Position numbers and translations under genes: made by a program
Assembly: GCF_014873535.1 (NCBI RefSeq)
Contig: NZ_JADBEF010000001.1
Coordinates: forward strand, 2,852,001-2,916,000
Direction: 5' to 3'
DNA from: Nonomuraea africana
Lineage (GTDB): Bacteria > Actinomycetota > Actinomycetes > Streptosporangiales > Streptosporangiaceae
DNA length: 64,000 bases
In this document: positions 52,165 through 63,982 of the stretch, piece after piece
Position numbering within the stretch: position 1 is the stretch's first letter
Layout: each line of letters begins with the position of its first letter
The notes under the pieces: generated by a model
The model's database searches: none
What the model was told of the DNA's origin: nothing
What the model saw: only the letters and a program-made list of their open reading frames with translations

Positions 52165-52490
52165 TCACCGGGGCGGAGACACCAGGCCCTCGTCGTAGGC
52201 GATGATGACGAGCTGGACCCGGTCGCGGGCGTCGAGCTTGGCCAGCAGGCGTGTCATGTGCGCCTTGACGGTGGCCACGCTGATGAACAGATCCGCGACG
52301 ATTTCGGCGTCCGACCTGCCGCGTCCGACGAGGGTCCGCACTTCACGTTCCCGCTCGGTGATGCCCACGAGCGTGTGCGCGGCGCGGCGGCGGGCTCGGG
52401 ACGCCCGGCGCTCGATCGCGCGTGAGGCCCAGTGCGATCAGAGCGTCACCGGCGGCGACGACGCGGATCGCACCGAGGATGTCGTCCAGC
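52165..52490 (-). pseudogene. NarL-type response regulator, receiver-less remnant
   Basis: Open from about 52490 to TGA 52165-52167: DILGAIRVVAAGDALIALGL (end of a receiver) then THTLVGITEREREVRTL and the HTH DAEIVADLFISVATVKAHMT. The first two thirds of the receiver are absent, and the remaining linker is Pro/Arg-rich. A second relic of the same type is at 18165. Confidence 0.7.
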
Positions 52491-52532
52491 GCCAAGTCCG
52501 GGGTGGGGACCTGAAACGAAAATGTGAAGACA

Positions 52533-52616
52533 TCATCTCGGCGGTGGGGAGGTGGGCAGGCGGGCGCACAAGCCGTCCAGGATCATGGCCAGGCCGTGTT
52601 GGATGGTCTCCTCCCC
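52533..52616 (-). pseudogene. Possible TetR C-terminal remnant
   Basis: About 26 codons end at TGA 52533-52535: GEETIQHGLAMILDGLCARL, like the last helix of TetR proteins (LDxILDGL). Too short for more than a guess. Confidence 0.3.
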
Positions 52617-52871
52617 CTTGGCTGCTCTGCGCGATGCGCCTGAAGGGGGCAGTGGGCTGGCGAGATTGCCTCTCTGGCCGGGATGAGCTCGGACTGTCTG
52701 AGCGGCTACAGCCGTCAGCTTCCGGCAGAGGTCCTCGCGGTGGCGATGAGCCCGATGAAGGCCGGCCCGCGCAGCCGTACGGCCGCCTGGCGTAGGCGGG
52801 GACCGAAGGTGTCCGCCCGCGAACACCATGTCGCCGATGGCGACGGCCGTGGCGGCGACAGCGGCAGCGGC

Positions 52872-54026
52872 TCATTGGTCTTGTCGGTGGGCGCGCCTTC
52901 GTGAGACCCGACGATGGTCGATGGTGGCGATGGCGGCCAGTACGACCACGACGGCGGTCATGGCGGCCCAGCCCGCGAATGACGCTCCTATTCCTACAGG
53001 CACGACGCACACTGCTCCGACGACGCGATCGGTAATCCGTCCGCTCTTCAGCATGGCGCGGTAGGTCGCGTGTCCGGCGAGGAAGATCGCGGCACCGCAG
53101 CCCAGCCACCATGGTGAGACATGCCCGTGGATGTGGTGGATGGCGTCGGTGATGCCGACCGCGACGAGGATGACGCCGATGATCATCACCAGGTGAGCAC
53201 CGGTGAAGGCGTAGTAGGCCAGCATCTGACGCTGATATGGGGTGGCCCTCTCGAACTCCGCCTCGGCCCGGACTTCGTCCCCGTCGAAGTACACCCACCA
53301 CAGTCCCGCCGTCACCGCGATGCCCAGGGCCACTCCGAGCGCAAGGGGCAGGTCGACCGCGCGGCTTGGCGAACTCTCGGCGCCGATGCCGATGGCCACC
53401 ACCGATTCGCCCAGCACCACGATCAGGAGAAGCGCGTGGCGTTCCACGAAGTGGTGGGGCTCGATGATGAATCCGTGGATGCGTCCCAGGAACGGGGACA
53501 GGTACAGGGTGGGTACGGCGGCGACCCAGCAGACCCAGGTCCATGTCTCGGGCAGGTGCGGCGCGATGAGCACGAGCACGCCTGCTGCGGCGTTGAACGG
53601 CGCGTTGCGCAGGATGGCGCGCCGGGCCGACGGGGCGCTGGCGGTGAGGTAGACAACGCAGTGGATGGCGACCACGGCCAGGTACGCGAGGGGAAAGGCC
53701 CACCCCTCGGGTTCGAAGGCATGGGGGACGGACAGACCCATGATGAAGAAGGCCATCATCGCGAGAGTCAGCAGAAGCCGTACCGGGACCACGTCGGGCC
53801 GCACCGCGTTGGTGAGCCAACCGAACGCGCTGAACATCCACCACACGACGATCATGGGCAGCAGCCCCTTGAGGAGCCCTTCCCAACCGGGATGCGCCTC
53901 CACCGCGTGCGTCACCTGGGTGACCACGAAGACGAACACCAGGTCGAAGAAGAGCTCCATCGGAGTCACTCGGCCGCTTGTGCTCTCGGAGGTCCACAGC
54001 CGCAGACGAACCCCGGGCGACGTCAT
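52872..54026 (-). CDS. ltrA: Low temperature requirement protein A (LtrA) homologue
   Basis: A 384-residue membrane protein with about 10-11 transmembrane helices. The start RVTPMELFFDLVFVFVVTQV is the LtrA signature, and EPHHFVERHALLLIVVLGES is a second family block near residue 195. LtrA was first linked to growth of Listeria at low temperature; biochemical function is unknown. It is a single gene upstream of the molybdenum-enzyme operon, with a hairpin terminator between. Confidence 0.9.
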   Translation of the reverse strand: MTSPGVRLRLWTSESTSGRVTPMELFFDLVFVFVVTQVTHAVEAHPGWEGLLKGLLPMIVVWWMFSAFGWLTNAVRPDVVPVRLLLTLAMMAFFIMGLSVPHAFEPEGWAFPLAYLAVVAIHCVVYLTASAPSARRAILRNAPFNAAAGVLVLIAPHLPETWTWVCWVAAVPTLYLSPFLGRIHGFIIEPHHFVERHALLLIVVLGESVVAIGIGAESSPSRAVDLPLALGVALGIAVTAGLWWVYFDGDEVRAEAEFERATPYQRQMLAYYAFTGAHLVMIIGVILVAVGITDAIHHIHGHVSPWWLGCGAAIFLAGHATYRAMLKSGRITDRVVGAVCVVPVGIGASFAGWAAMTAVVVVLAAIATIDHRRVSRRRAHRQDQ

Positions 54027-54101
54027 CTGTTCCTCCCCTTCGTCCGGTATCGGCGGCCAAGTGGACGGGAGCTACCAGCGCAACCGGGTGGTTCGGCCGG
54101 T

Positions 54102-54134
54102 CCCACCTGAGCCCGTTACGTCGGGCTCAGGCGG
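54102..54134 (-). terminator. Terminator of the molybdenum hydroxylase operon
   Basis: CCTGAGCCCG pairs with CGGGCTCAGG (10 bp) around TTACGT, and the stem extends through CCC/GGG with one A and one C bulge. It lies about 33 bp after the stop at 54167. Confidence 0.75.
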
Positions 54135-54166
54135 GATCTCCTTTTCGCTCGTGGCTCGATGGTCTG

Positions 54167-56386
54167 TCAGAGCAGCTGGTCGATGGTGATCGGCAGGGAG
54201 CGCATGCGCCGCCCCGTGGCGTGGTAGACGGCGTTGCCGATGGCCGCCGCCACACCGACCAGGCCGACCTCCCCGACGCCCTTGGTGCCGACCGGGGTCG
54301 CCCGGTCGGGTTCGCCCACGAAGATCACGTCCATGTCCGGGACGTCGGCGTTGACGGGCACCAGGTAGTCGCCGAACGTCGCGTTCGCGATGCGCCCGGT
54401 CCCCTGATCGGTGGCCGTGTCCTCGAAGAGCGCCTGCCCGATGCCGCCGACCGTACCGCCGATGATCTGGCTGGTGGCCGTCTTCTCGTTGAGGATGCGC
54501 CCGCCGTCGATCGCCGAGACCACCCGTGTCACCCGCAGCAGCCCCAGGTCCGGGTCGATGCGGACCTCGACGAACTTCGCTCCGAACGCGCCGGCGATGG
54601 CCATCCCGAGTTCCTCGGAGCGGGGCGGGGTGCTCCTGCCGTCGGCGCTCAGTTCTTCCAGGCCGTGGCGGGCCAGGATGTCGGTGTAGGACTCGCCCAG
54701 CTCGGGGGCGCCGGTGCGATGGATGCGTCCCTCGCTGACCGTGACGTCGTCGAGCTTGGCCTCGCGCAGCGGCGAGTCCATGTCGTCGCGGACCAGGTCG
54801 AGAAACTCCCGCACAAGACGCCAACAGGCGGCATGCACGGCGTTGCCGAGGGCTCCGGTGAGGCCCGAGCCGCCCGCCTGTGGCGAGTAGGGCATGTCGG
54901 AGTCACCGAGGTCGAAACGCACCCGTGAGGTGTCCAGCCCCAGGAGTTCGGCTGCCAGCTGGGTCATGACCGTATAGGTGCCGGTTCCGATGTCGGTGGC
55001 CGCGCTGCGTACGAACGCCGATCCGTCGCGGTGCACCGAGGCGCGGGCCTGGCACGGCACCTGGTAGCTGGGATAAGAGGCACCGGCCAGGCCGTAGCCG
55101 ACCAGCCAGCGTCCGTCGCGCATGCTCCCCGGTTCGGGGGTGCGCTGCGACCAGCCAAAACGCTCGGCGCCTCGCCGGTAGCACTCCTGCAGCGCGTTGC
55201 TCGACCAGGGCAGGCCGAACAGCGGATGTTCGCCCGCGTAGTTGCGCAGGCGGAACTCAAGCGGGTCCATGCCGAGGGCATGGGCCAGTTCGTCGATGGC
55301 CGACTCCAGGGCGAAGTTGCCCTGGCCCTCGGCGGGGGCTCGCATGGACCCCGGGCACGGAATGTTGAGCCGTACCTGCCGATCCCGGGTCCGGACGTTG
55401 GGGCAGGCGTAGGAGACAGCCGAACAGAGGGAGACCGGTTCGTAGTCATCGTCCTCCATCGCCACCGTCGAGGTGCCGTGGTGCTCGATGGCGATCAGGT
55501 CTCCGGCTCTGCTGGCCCCGATCTTGATGTGCTGGACGCTGTTCGGCCGATGGCCCACGGAGGTGAACATCTCGGGCCGGGTGAGCACGAGTTTCACCGT
55601 CCGCCCGACCTCACGCGCGGCCAGCACGGTCAAGATGACGTGGGGCCACATGCGCAGCCCGGCGCCAAAGCCGCCGCCCACGTAGGGGGCCAGGACCCGG
55701 ATGCCGCTCTCCGGGATCTTGAAGATCGCCGCGAGGGAGGCGCGGACGTTGTGGGGCCATTGGGTGGAGTCGTGGACGGTGAGCGAATCGCCGTTCCAGG
55801 CGGCGATCGTGGCCATCAGGCCGAGCGGGTTGTTGGTGTTGTCGGGGGTGGTGTAGGTGCCCTCCACCACGACGTCGGCGGCGGCGAAGCCGGCGGCCAC
55901 GTCGCCGCGCTCGCTGTCCAGACTCCAGGGGTCGGTGAGGACTTCCGCTCTGGGGTCGTCGACGTCGAGCAGGGCCTCGGTGCTTTCGTACTCGACCCGC
56001 ACGAGCGACGCGGCGTGCCTGGCCTGCTCCGCGGTGGTGGCCACCACGATGGCGACATGTTGCCCGTAGTGCAGGATGCGATCGTCCTGGAGCGGAGCCG
56101 GCGGGGACGGCCCCAGCAGCGTCATCGGCCCGCGATCCAGTCTCGGTGCGTTCAGGTGGGTGATGACGGTCAGCACCCCCGGAGCGGCCTGAGCCTGCGA
56201 GGTATCGATGGCACGGATCCGCCCGGCGGCGATGATGCTGCGCACCAGGGCGGCGTGAGCCATGCCGGCATAGCCGAAGTCGTTGGGGTAGTGTGCCTTG
56301 CCCGTCACCTTCAGCGGGGCGTCCACGCGGTCCAGGCCTGCGCCGATGACCGCGATCGTTGGGGAGATCGTTGGAGATGTGGTCAT
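54167..56386 (-). CDS. Molybdopterin-binding subunit of a xanthine dehydrogenase / aldehyde oxidoreductase-family enzyme
   Basis: A 739-residue large subunit: RVDAPLKVTGKAHYPNDFGY at the start, APYVGGGFGAGLR near 240, SMRAPAEGQGNFALESAIDE near 350, and the C-terminal GTKGVGEVGLVGVAAAIGNA, which includes the catalytic Glu position of the family. It hydroxylates aldehydes, purines or N-heterocycles; YagR/PaoC is the nearest named type. There is no Tat signal. Its ATG overlaps the FAD-subunit stop by 4 bp. No XdhC-like chaperone gene is in the window. Confidence 0.92.
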   Translation of the reverse strand: MTTSPTISPTIAVIGAGLDRVDAPLKVTGKAHYPNDFGYAGMAHAALVRSIIAAGRIRAIDTSQAQAAPGVLTVITHLNAPRLDRGPMTLLGPSPPAPLQDDRILHYGQHVAIVVATTAEQARHAASLVRVEYESTEALLDVDDPRAEVLTDPWSLDSERGDVAAGFAAADVVVEGTYTTPDNTNNPLGLMATIAAWNGDSLTVHDSTQWPHNVRASLAAIFKIPESGIRVLAPYVGGGFGAGLRMWPHVILTVLAAREVGRTVKLVLTRPEMFTSVGHRPNSVQHIKIGASRAGDLIAIEHHGTSTVAMEDDDYEPVSLCSAVSYACPNVRTRDRQVRLNIPCPGSMRAPAEGQGNFALESAIDELAHALGMDPLEFRLRNYAGEHPLFGLPWSSNALQECYRRGAERFGWSQRTPEPGSMRDGRWLVGYGLAGASYPSYQVPCQARASVHRDGSAFVRSAATDIGTGTYTVMTQLAAELLGLDTSRVRFDLGDSDMPYSPQAGGSGLTGALGNAVHAACWRLVREFLDLVRDDMDSPLREAKLDDVTVSEGRIHRTGAPELGESYTDILARHGLEELSADGRSTPPRSEELGMAIAGAFGAKFVEVRIDPDLGLLRVTRVVSAIDGGRILNEKTATSQIIGGTVGGIGQALFEDTATDQGTGRIANATFGDYLVPVNADVPDMDVIFVGEPDRATPVGTKGVGEVGLVGVAAAIGNAVYHATGRRMRSLPITIDQLL

Positions 56387-57372
56387 GATTCCGCTCCTGC
56401 GATGATCTCCAGGGTGCGCACCAGGGTCCGTTTGGCCAGGTCCACCTTGAACGCCGTGCCTGGGTGCGTCCTGGCTCCCTCCAGGGCGGCGTCCGCCGCC
56501 GCGCGGAAGGTGTCACGGCGCGCGGGCGCTCCGCGCAGGACGTCCTCGGCGCCCCACGCCCGCCATGGGATCGTGCCGACGCCGCCCAGGGCCACCCGGG
56601 CCTCCCGGATGATCCCGTCCTCCATCACCAGAGCGGCACCGGCCGAGGTCAGCGCGAACTCGTACGAGACGCGGTCGCGGACCTTCAGGTAGTGAGACCG
56701 TGCTCCCTCCGGGAGAAGGGGCACCTCGACCGCGGTGATCAGTTCGCCGTGCTGCAGCACGTTCTCGATGTGCGGGGTATCCCCCGGTGGGAGGTAGAAC
56801 TCGGTCAGCGGGATGCTGCGCGGACCGTTCACGCCCTGAACGTGGACGAGAGCGTCCAAAGCCGCCAGCGGGACCGCGACATCGGAGGCGTGCAGGGCAA
56901 TGCAGTGCTCACTGGTGCCCAGGATGGCGTGCATGCGGGCGAAACCGGTGATGGCCGCGCACCCCGATCCCGGAGCACGTTTGTTGCACGCCGCGACGGT
57001 CGGGTCTCGGAAGTAGCGGCACCGGGCCCGCTGCAGCAGGTTGCCCCCGATGGTGGCCATGTTGCGCAGCTGGGTGGAGGCTCCGAGCAGAAGGGCTTCC
57101 CGGACGAAGGGCAGGCGCTCGACCACGATGGGGTCGGCGGCCAGTTCTTCCATGGTGGTCAGCGCGCCGACGCGGATCGCCGAGCCGGTGTGCGTGATGC
57201 CGCCCAGCGGCAGCCGGGTGATGTCGACAAGCCGCTCGGGGCCTAGCACGCCGTCCTTCATCAGGTCCAGCTGCGTGGTGCCGCCTGCGAGAAAGGAGGT
57301 GTTCGGGTCGGCGCTGACCATGGCCACGGCCTGACCGGCATCGGTGGCTCGGACATATTCGAATGGACGCAT
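56383..57372 (-). CDS. FAD-binding subunit (YagS/PaoB type)
   Basis: A 329-residue CO-dehydrogenase-like flavoprotein subunit: FEYVRATDAGQAVAM at the start, FLAGGTTQLDLMKDGVLGPE (FAD loop), and STQLRNMATIGGNLLQRARC followed by Y(F)RD. The Cys-containing segment RARCRYFRDPTVAACNK is the [4Fe-4S]-type insertion of YagS/HCR-like members. It passes electrons from the 2Fe-2S protein to the molybdenum subunit. The ATG at 57372 was chosen because it lies 2 bp after the iron-sulfur gene stop and homology starts there. Confidence 0.92.
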   Translation of the reverse strand: MRPFEYVRATDAGQAVAMVSADPNTSFLAGGTTQLDLMKDGVLGPERLVDITRLPLGGITHTGSAIRVGALTTMEELAADPIVVERLPFVREALLLGASTQLRNMATIGGNLLQRARCRYFRDPTVAACNKRAPGSGCAAITGFARMHAILGTSEHCIALHASDVAVPLAALDALVHVQGVNGPRSIPLTEFYLPPGDTPHIENVLQHGELITAVEVPLLPEGARSHYLKVRDRVSYEFALTSAGAALVMEDGIIREARVALGGVGTIPWRAWGAEDVLRGAPARRDTFRAAADAALEGARTHPGTAFKVDLAKRTLVRTLEIIAGAES

Positions 57373-57374
57373 CG

Positions 57375-57893
57375 TCAACCCCCCGCAGCCACTTCGCGAA
57401 TCGCCGCGCGGATGTTCGGGTAGGCCCCGCAGCGGCAGATGTTGCCGCTCATGAACTCGCGGATGTCCTCTTCCGACTCCGCCCGGCCCTCCGCCAGCAG
57501 CGACACCGCTGACATGATCTGTCCAGGAGTGCAGTAGCCGCACTGGAACGCATCGTGCCGGGCGAAGGCCGCCTGCACAGGATGTGGTGCTCCTCCCTCG
57601 GACAGGGATTCGACGGTGGTGACCTCATGGTCCTCGCACTGGGCGGCGAGCATCAGGCACGACACCACGCGCTTGCCGTCGACCAACACGGTGCAGGCGC
57701 CGCAGGCACCCTGGTCGCACCCCTTCTTCGCCCCGGTGAGAGCCAGGTGGTCGCGCAAGGCGTCCAGCAAGGTAACACGGGCGTCGAGCCGCAGTCGGTG
57801 GGAGGTGCCGTTGACGTGGAGGGTGACTTCAACCTGTGGCACCTCGGGCGGTGCCTCGTCGTACGGGTGTGCCGTACTTTCCGCTGTGGTCAT
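57375..57893 (-). CDS. 2Fe-2S iron-sulfur subunit (YagT/PaoA type)
   Basis: A 172-residue protein with a plant-type ferredoxin cluster (C59, C64, C67, C79) and a helical domain with a second cluster (C118, C121, C153, C155), exactly the pattern of xanthine-oxidase-family small subunits. It is the first gene of the three-gene operon, with 1- to 4-bp junctions. Unlike E. coli YagT there is no twin-arginine signal, so the enzyme should be cytoplasmic. Confidence 0.93.
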   Translation of the reverse strand: MTTAESTAHPYDEAPPEVPQVEVTLHVNGTSHRLRLDARVTLLDALRDHLALTGAKKGCDQGACGACTVLVDGKRVVSCLMLAAQCEDHEVTTVESLSEGGAPHPVQAAFARHDAFQCGYCTPGQIMSAVSLLAEGRAESEEDIREFMSGNICRCGAYPNIRAAIREVAAGG

Positions 57894-58005
57894 GCCGTCT
57901 CGATTCCGAGTTCTTGATCGAACTCCTGCCGCGCGTGATTGAGATTGCGTGTCACCGGCTGCAACCGCCAGGCGATGATGGGCCGCCATGCCGGGTGGTC
58001 GAGGG

Positions 58006-58827
58006 TCAGGCCTTGAGGAAGGCCAGCAGGTCGGTGTTGAAGTCCTCGTTGTACGAGCCGACCAGGCCGTGCGGGGCGCCCGGGTAGACCTTGAGGGAGG
58101 CGTCCTTGACGAGCTCGGCCGTCTTTTTGGCCGAGGCGCCGATGGGCACGATCTGGTCGTCGTCACCATGGGCCACCAGCGTCGGCACGTCGAAGCGCGC
58201 CAGGTCCTGCGTGAAGTCTGTTTCGGAGAACTGCTTGATGCAGTCCAGCGCGCCCTTGAGCCCGCACTGCATGCTCATCAGCCAGAAGGCGTCGCGGACC
58301 CCTTGCGACACGGTCGAGCCGTCGCGGTTGGCACCGTAGAAGGGGAAGCTGAGGTCCTTGTAGAACTGGGAGCGGTCCGCCAGCACGCCGGCCCGGATGT
58401 CGTCGAAGACGCTGATCGGGAGCCCGTCGGGGTTCGCCTCCGTCTTGAGCATGAGCGGCGGGACCGCGCCCAGCAGAACCGCCTTGGACACCCGGGAGGT
58501 GCCGTGGCGGCCGATGTAGCGGGCCACCTCGCCGCCGCCGGTGGAGTGGCCGACCAGGATCGCGTCGCGCAGGTCCAGTTGCTCGATCAACTGGGCGAGG
58601 TCGTCGGCGTAGGTGTCCATGTCGTTGCCGTGCCACGTCTGGGAGGAGCGCCCGTGCCCGCGCCGGTCGTGGGCGATCCCGCGGAAGCCGCTGGAGGCGA
58701 CGAGGCGGAGCTGGTCGTCCCAGGCGTCGGCGTTGAGCGGCCAGCCGTGGCTGAAGACGACCGGCTGGCCGATGCCCCAGTCCTTGTAGAAGATCTCGGA
58801 GCCATCGGTCGTGGTGATGAACGGCAT
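58006..58827 (-). CDS. Alpha/beta hydrolase, non-heme chloroperoxidase type
   Basis: A 273-residue alpha/beta hydrolase: [15 protein letters not shown], nucleophile elbow [19 protein letters not shown] with S95, acid GDDDQIVPI (Asp about 226) and [12 protein letters not shown] (catalytic His near 253). These blocks are characteristic of cofactor-free bacterial haloperoxidases / arylesterases, which also act as perhydrolases. Upstream start is ATG 58827. It stands alone after the molybdenum operon. Confidence 0.9.
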   Translation of the reverse strand: MPFITTTDGSEIFYKDWGIGQPVVFSHGWPLNADAWDDQLRLVASSGFRGIAHDRRGHGRSSQTWHGNDMDTYADDLAQLIEQLDLRDAILVGHSTGGGEVARYIGRHGTSRVSKAVLLGAVPPLMLKTEANPDGLPISVFDDIRAGVLADRSQFYKDLSFPFYGANRDGSTVSQGVRDAFWLMSMQCGLKGALDCIKQFSETDFTQDLARFDVPTLVAHGDDDQIVPIGASAKKTAELVKDASLKVYPGAPHGLVGSYNEDFNTDLLAFLKA

Positions 58828-59102
58828 TGCGGAACCCCATGGTCGGATGGAGCGGCCGACGAACCTCGGCGCGCTGTCACCCGTCCGACGCTAGCCACGG
58901 AATGCCGATATCTGGATATACCGAACCAATTACGCGAATAGCCCATACGGTTTCTTGACCTCTCGTCGTTACATCTCGCTCGCGCGGCCCCGCCGGACAG
59001 GGTCGCCCTGTTGGCGGTGCTGATGTGCGTGGCCGCCTGCCGCGTCCACGAGGGCGGAAAAGCGCTCGCCGACCGCGCTCGCGGCCCGTTAGTGTCGCGC
59101 GG

Positions 59103-60254
59103 ATGAGTAGCGTTCCTCTGCCCCTGCTCTGGCTGTGTGGGCCGTCGGGTGTCGGGAAGTCCTCGGTCGGCTGGGAGGTGTTCACGCAGCTGAGCCGGGA
59201 TGGTGTCAGGACGGCGTTCGTCGACGGCGACCAGATCAGCCTGTGCCATCCCGTTCCCGAGGCCAGCGGTCAGCGGATCCGAGCGCGGAGTCTCGCCGCG
59301 ATGTGGCCCCACCTCCGGGCGGAGGGGGCGCAGTGCGTGGTCCTGTCCAGCTGGGTCAACACCTTCGAGGAGGTGCGGGCGTGCACGGCACTTCTCCCGG
59401 ATGCCGCGCTGACCCTGTGCCGGCTCCGCGTCGACCCCGCTGAGCTCGAGGAGCGGTTTCTCAAGCGGGGATGGCGGCCGGACCTGGTGGCGGGGGCCAT
59501 CGCCGAGGCGGCGGACCTCGACCGTGGCGACCTGCCCGGGCTGCGCGTGGACACCGACGGGCTGGGCGTGGCCGAGGTGGCGAGGATCGTCCGCGAGCGA
59601 GCCGGTGGGTGGCCGGGCGCGGTCCCGGCCGCGACGCCCAGCGGCTCCGTTCCCCGCCCGCCGGATCCACCCGTTGACGCCGCCCCGGCCCCGGTGCTGT
59701 GGTTCTCCGGCGCCACGGCCGTCGGCAAGTCGGCGGTCGGTTACGAGGTCTTCACGCAGATCTTCAGGGCCGGCGTGCGAGCCGCCTACGTCGACGTGAA
59801 GCAGCTCGGCGCGCTGCGTCCCGGGACTGGCTCTCATCGTCTCCAGGCGCGCAACCTCGCGGCCGTCTGGGCCGGATATCGCGCGGAGGGGGCGCGCTGC
59901 CTGATCGTCTCCGGGGAGGGCGACTCCGACGACACCGTCCGCGGTTACGCCGAGCTGCTTCCAGGCACGGCGATGACGGTGTGCCGCCTGCACGCAGGGC
60001 CTGCCACGCTGGCCGAGCGGGTCGCGCGGCGCGGTGCGGGTGAGGGGCCGGCGCTGCCGGGCGACCAGTTGAGAGGGCTGGACTCCGCCGCCCTGCGTCG
60101 CGCCGCCGAGCGGGCCGCGCGCGATGCGGCGGCGCTCGATCGCGCCGGGGCGGGTGACCTGCGCATCGACACCGACGGCCGGTCGGCGCAGGAGGTGGCG
60201 GCGCAGGTCCGGGCGCTTCTGCCCGGCACGTGGGCGGATCTCTCGCGCAGCTGA
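59103..60254 (+). CDS. Protein with two tandem P-loop kinase-like domains
   Basis: A 383-residue protein made of two related P-loop units. Unit 1 has GPSGVGKSS at 13-21 after LLWLC and continues VGWEVFTQLSRDGVRTAFVD; unit 2 has GATAVGKSA at 203-211 and VGYEVFTQIFRAGVRAAYVD. The two share about 60 percent of residues in the N-terminal 30 positions. Similar proteins belong to adenylylsulfate-kinase-like or shikimate-kinase-like ATPases, but no substrate-binding residues identify a target. A Pro-rich linker joins the units. Role unknown. Confidence 0.75.
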   Translation: MSSVPLPLLWLCGPSGVGKSSVGWEVFTQLSRDGVRTAFVDGDQISLCHPVPEASGQRIRARSLAAMWPHLRAEGAQCVVLSSWVNTFEEVRACTALLPDAALTLCRLRVDPAELEERFLKRGWRPDLVAGAIAEAADLDRGDLPGLRVDTDGLGVAEVARIVRERAGGWPGAVPAATPSGSVPRPPDPPVDAAPAPVLWFSGATAVGKSAVGYEVFTQIFRAGVRAAYVDVKQLGALRPGTGSHRLQARNLAAVWAGYRAEGARCLIVSGEGDSDDTVRGYAELLPGTAMTVCRLHAGPATLAERVARRGAGEGPALPGDQLRGLDSAALRRAAERAARDAAALDRAGAGDLRIDTDGRSAQEVAAQVRALLPGTWADLSRS

Positions 60255-60430
60255 CGTGACCTGATCATCCGGTTGCCGCGGTCCTGCTCCGCTCCTCGGC
60301 GAGGTCGTTGACCAGCCCCGGCCCGTCTTGCGGCGCTCACCGTTCCAGGTCAGCGGTGACAGGAAGTGTTCCACGGCGGATCGGTGTTTTCCGAAAAGAT
60401 CGATTGGCTCGAACAGTCAGGAAGGCAGAG

Positions 60431-61099
60431 ATGATCAGGGATTTTCCGGCTCGTGTACGGGAACTCGTCGCCGAACTCCAGTCCGTCCCCGACCTCGTCA
60501 TGGACTCGTGCCACATCGGGCAGGGCGCCGCCAGGGAACTCACGGCCGAGGACGCCGACGTGATTCGCTCCGCCATGGGGGACGGCGCCGTCGAAGACGT
60601 TCGGGGGTATCTGCTCGGCACTGATCACATCCAGGTCGCCTGGCACCTGGATGACCACTCCGTCTACGGAGAGTTCCACCTCAAGGATCTGCGGAACTGC
60701 CTGGCAGGCGGTTACCTCCCGTACGCGGACGCGCGCCTGTCACCGGTCGAACAGCGGGTGATGGGAGAGGAGCTGAAGACGCTCGAGGAAGCCCCGGGTT
60801 CGGGCCGCCTCACGGCACTGCGGTTGCGCCTGGAGGCCGAATGCCGGGAGCTGTGGTTCTACGACACGAACCACCGGCGGCTGGCGTTGCTGGATCTCGA
60901 CTATCCGTCCTACCTGGAGAACCTGCTGATCACGAAGGGGATCCCGGGGTGGCAGTACCTCTTCACCGACACGGACATCAGGCACAGGGAGTTCCACGCC
61001 ATCGTGCGTCAGCTGGAACGGTCGTTGGACTCGTTTCCCGACCTGTTCCCCCATCATGACTACAGCGACCTGCGTGAACGCCTGGAAGCCCGGCTGTGA
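60431..61099 (+). CDS. Uncharacterised protein (222 aa)
   Basis: A 222-residue soluble protein that I do not recognise. It starts with ATG 60431 after AGGAAGG, and the preceding 120 bp of open frame lack homology. The charge pattern is mixed, with Leu-rich helices at 3-20 and the C-terminal 30 residues (FHAIVRQLERSLDSFPDLFP). A possible beta-region is VAWHLDDHSVYGEFHLKDLR. It might be a SMI1/KNR4-like immunity-type protein; this is a weak guess. It shares orientation with the preceding gene, 176 bp downstream. Confidence 0.6.
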   Translation: MIRDFPARVRELVAELQSVPDLVMDSCHIGQGAARELTAEDADVIRSAMGDGAVEDVRGYLLGTDHIQVAWHLDDHSVYGEFHLKDLRNCLAGGYLPYADARLSPVEQRVMGEELKTLEEAPGSGRLTALRLRLEAECRELWFYDTNHRRLALLDLDYPSYLENLLITKGIPGWQYLFTDTDIRHREFHAIVRQLERSLDSFPDLFPHHDYSDLRERLEARL

Positions 61100-61147
61100 T
61101 CCCGGGTCAGCCGCTCAGGTATCGATCCAGCCCGCAGCTCGAGCCGG

Positions 61148-61372
61148 CTACCCCGCACGACGCTCGTCGGTCTGCATCCGCCATTGGCGTCCGATGTGTC
61201 GAACGAGCGCTGGGTCCACGATGTAACGACGGAACGGCTTGATCGTGGCCATGTAGGCCTTGCCGAGCAGTCCGTTCGGCTTCACCAGCACGGCCATCTG
61301 GCCACGGTGGCCACCGGCCTCGTCCGGGACCCAGCCGATGTGCATCACCGTGTGCACCGTCCGGTTGGCCAT
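61148..61372 (-). pseudogene. DUF2867 protein, N-terminally truncated
   Basis: The frame reads ANRTVHTVMHIGWVPDEAGG, RGQMAVLVKPNGLLGKAYMA and IKPFRRYIVDPALVRHIGRQ, the C-terminal half of DUF2867 proteins. The N-terminal half is missing; upstream in this frame there is a stop codon near 61430. It lies directly behind a TetR gene, the usual arrangement for this family, so the full gene was probably its target. A 74-residue stub could still be translated. Confidence 0.65.
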
Positions 61373-61426
61373 CTCCGCCGCCCACTCGTTGTCCGTCAGG
61401 TGAGGTGTGTGCGGTGTTCGGCAGCT

Positions 61427-63755
<2,329 letters not shown>

Positions 63756-63764
63756 TCACACGAC

Positions 63765-63795
63765 AGCTCCATGGCCAACGGTTGGCCATGGAGCT
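63765..63795 (+). terminator. Terminator of argG
   Basis: A perfect 15-bp stem (63765-63779 with 63781-63795) around a single G starts 9 bp after the stop. It may also end transcription from the other side. Confidence 0.75.
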
Positions 63796-63799
63796 GGAC

Positions 63800-63982
63800 G
63801 TCAGGGCGAGCGAGTCCCGGCACGATCCCGGTCTCGTCGAAGAGCCGCTCGATCGCCTCGACGGTGAAGTGGCAAGGGATCAGGTAGAGGGTTGAGGCGG
63901 TCCAGCCCCAGCCGGGTCAGGCTGGCGTCGAACGCGCGGCATGCGGGGCGCCGTTGTTCAGCGTGAGGGCCGGTACGGTCAT
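63800..63982 (-). pseudogene. Aldo/keto reductase remnant
   Basis: From ATG 63982 the product begins TVPALTLNNGAPHAA, the start of aldo/keto reductases, then jumps in another frame to FDASLTRLGLDRLNL-like sequence and FTVEAIERLFDETGIVP, which belong about 80 and 150 residues further on. Internal deletions and frameshifts are evident. It may extend beyond the right edge in neither frame. Confidence 0.6.
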
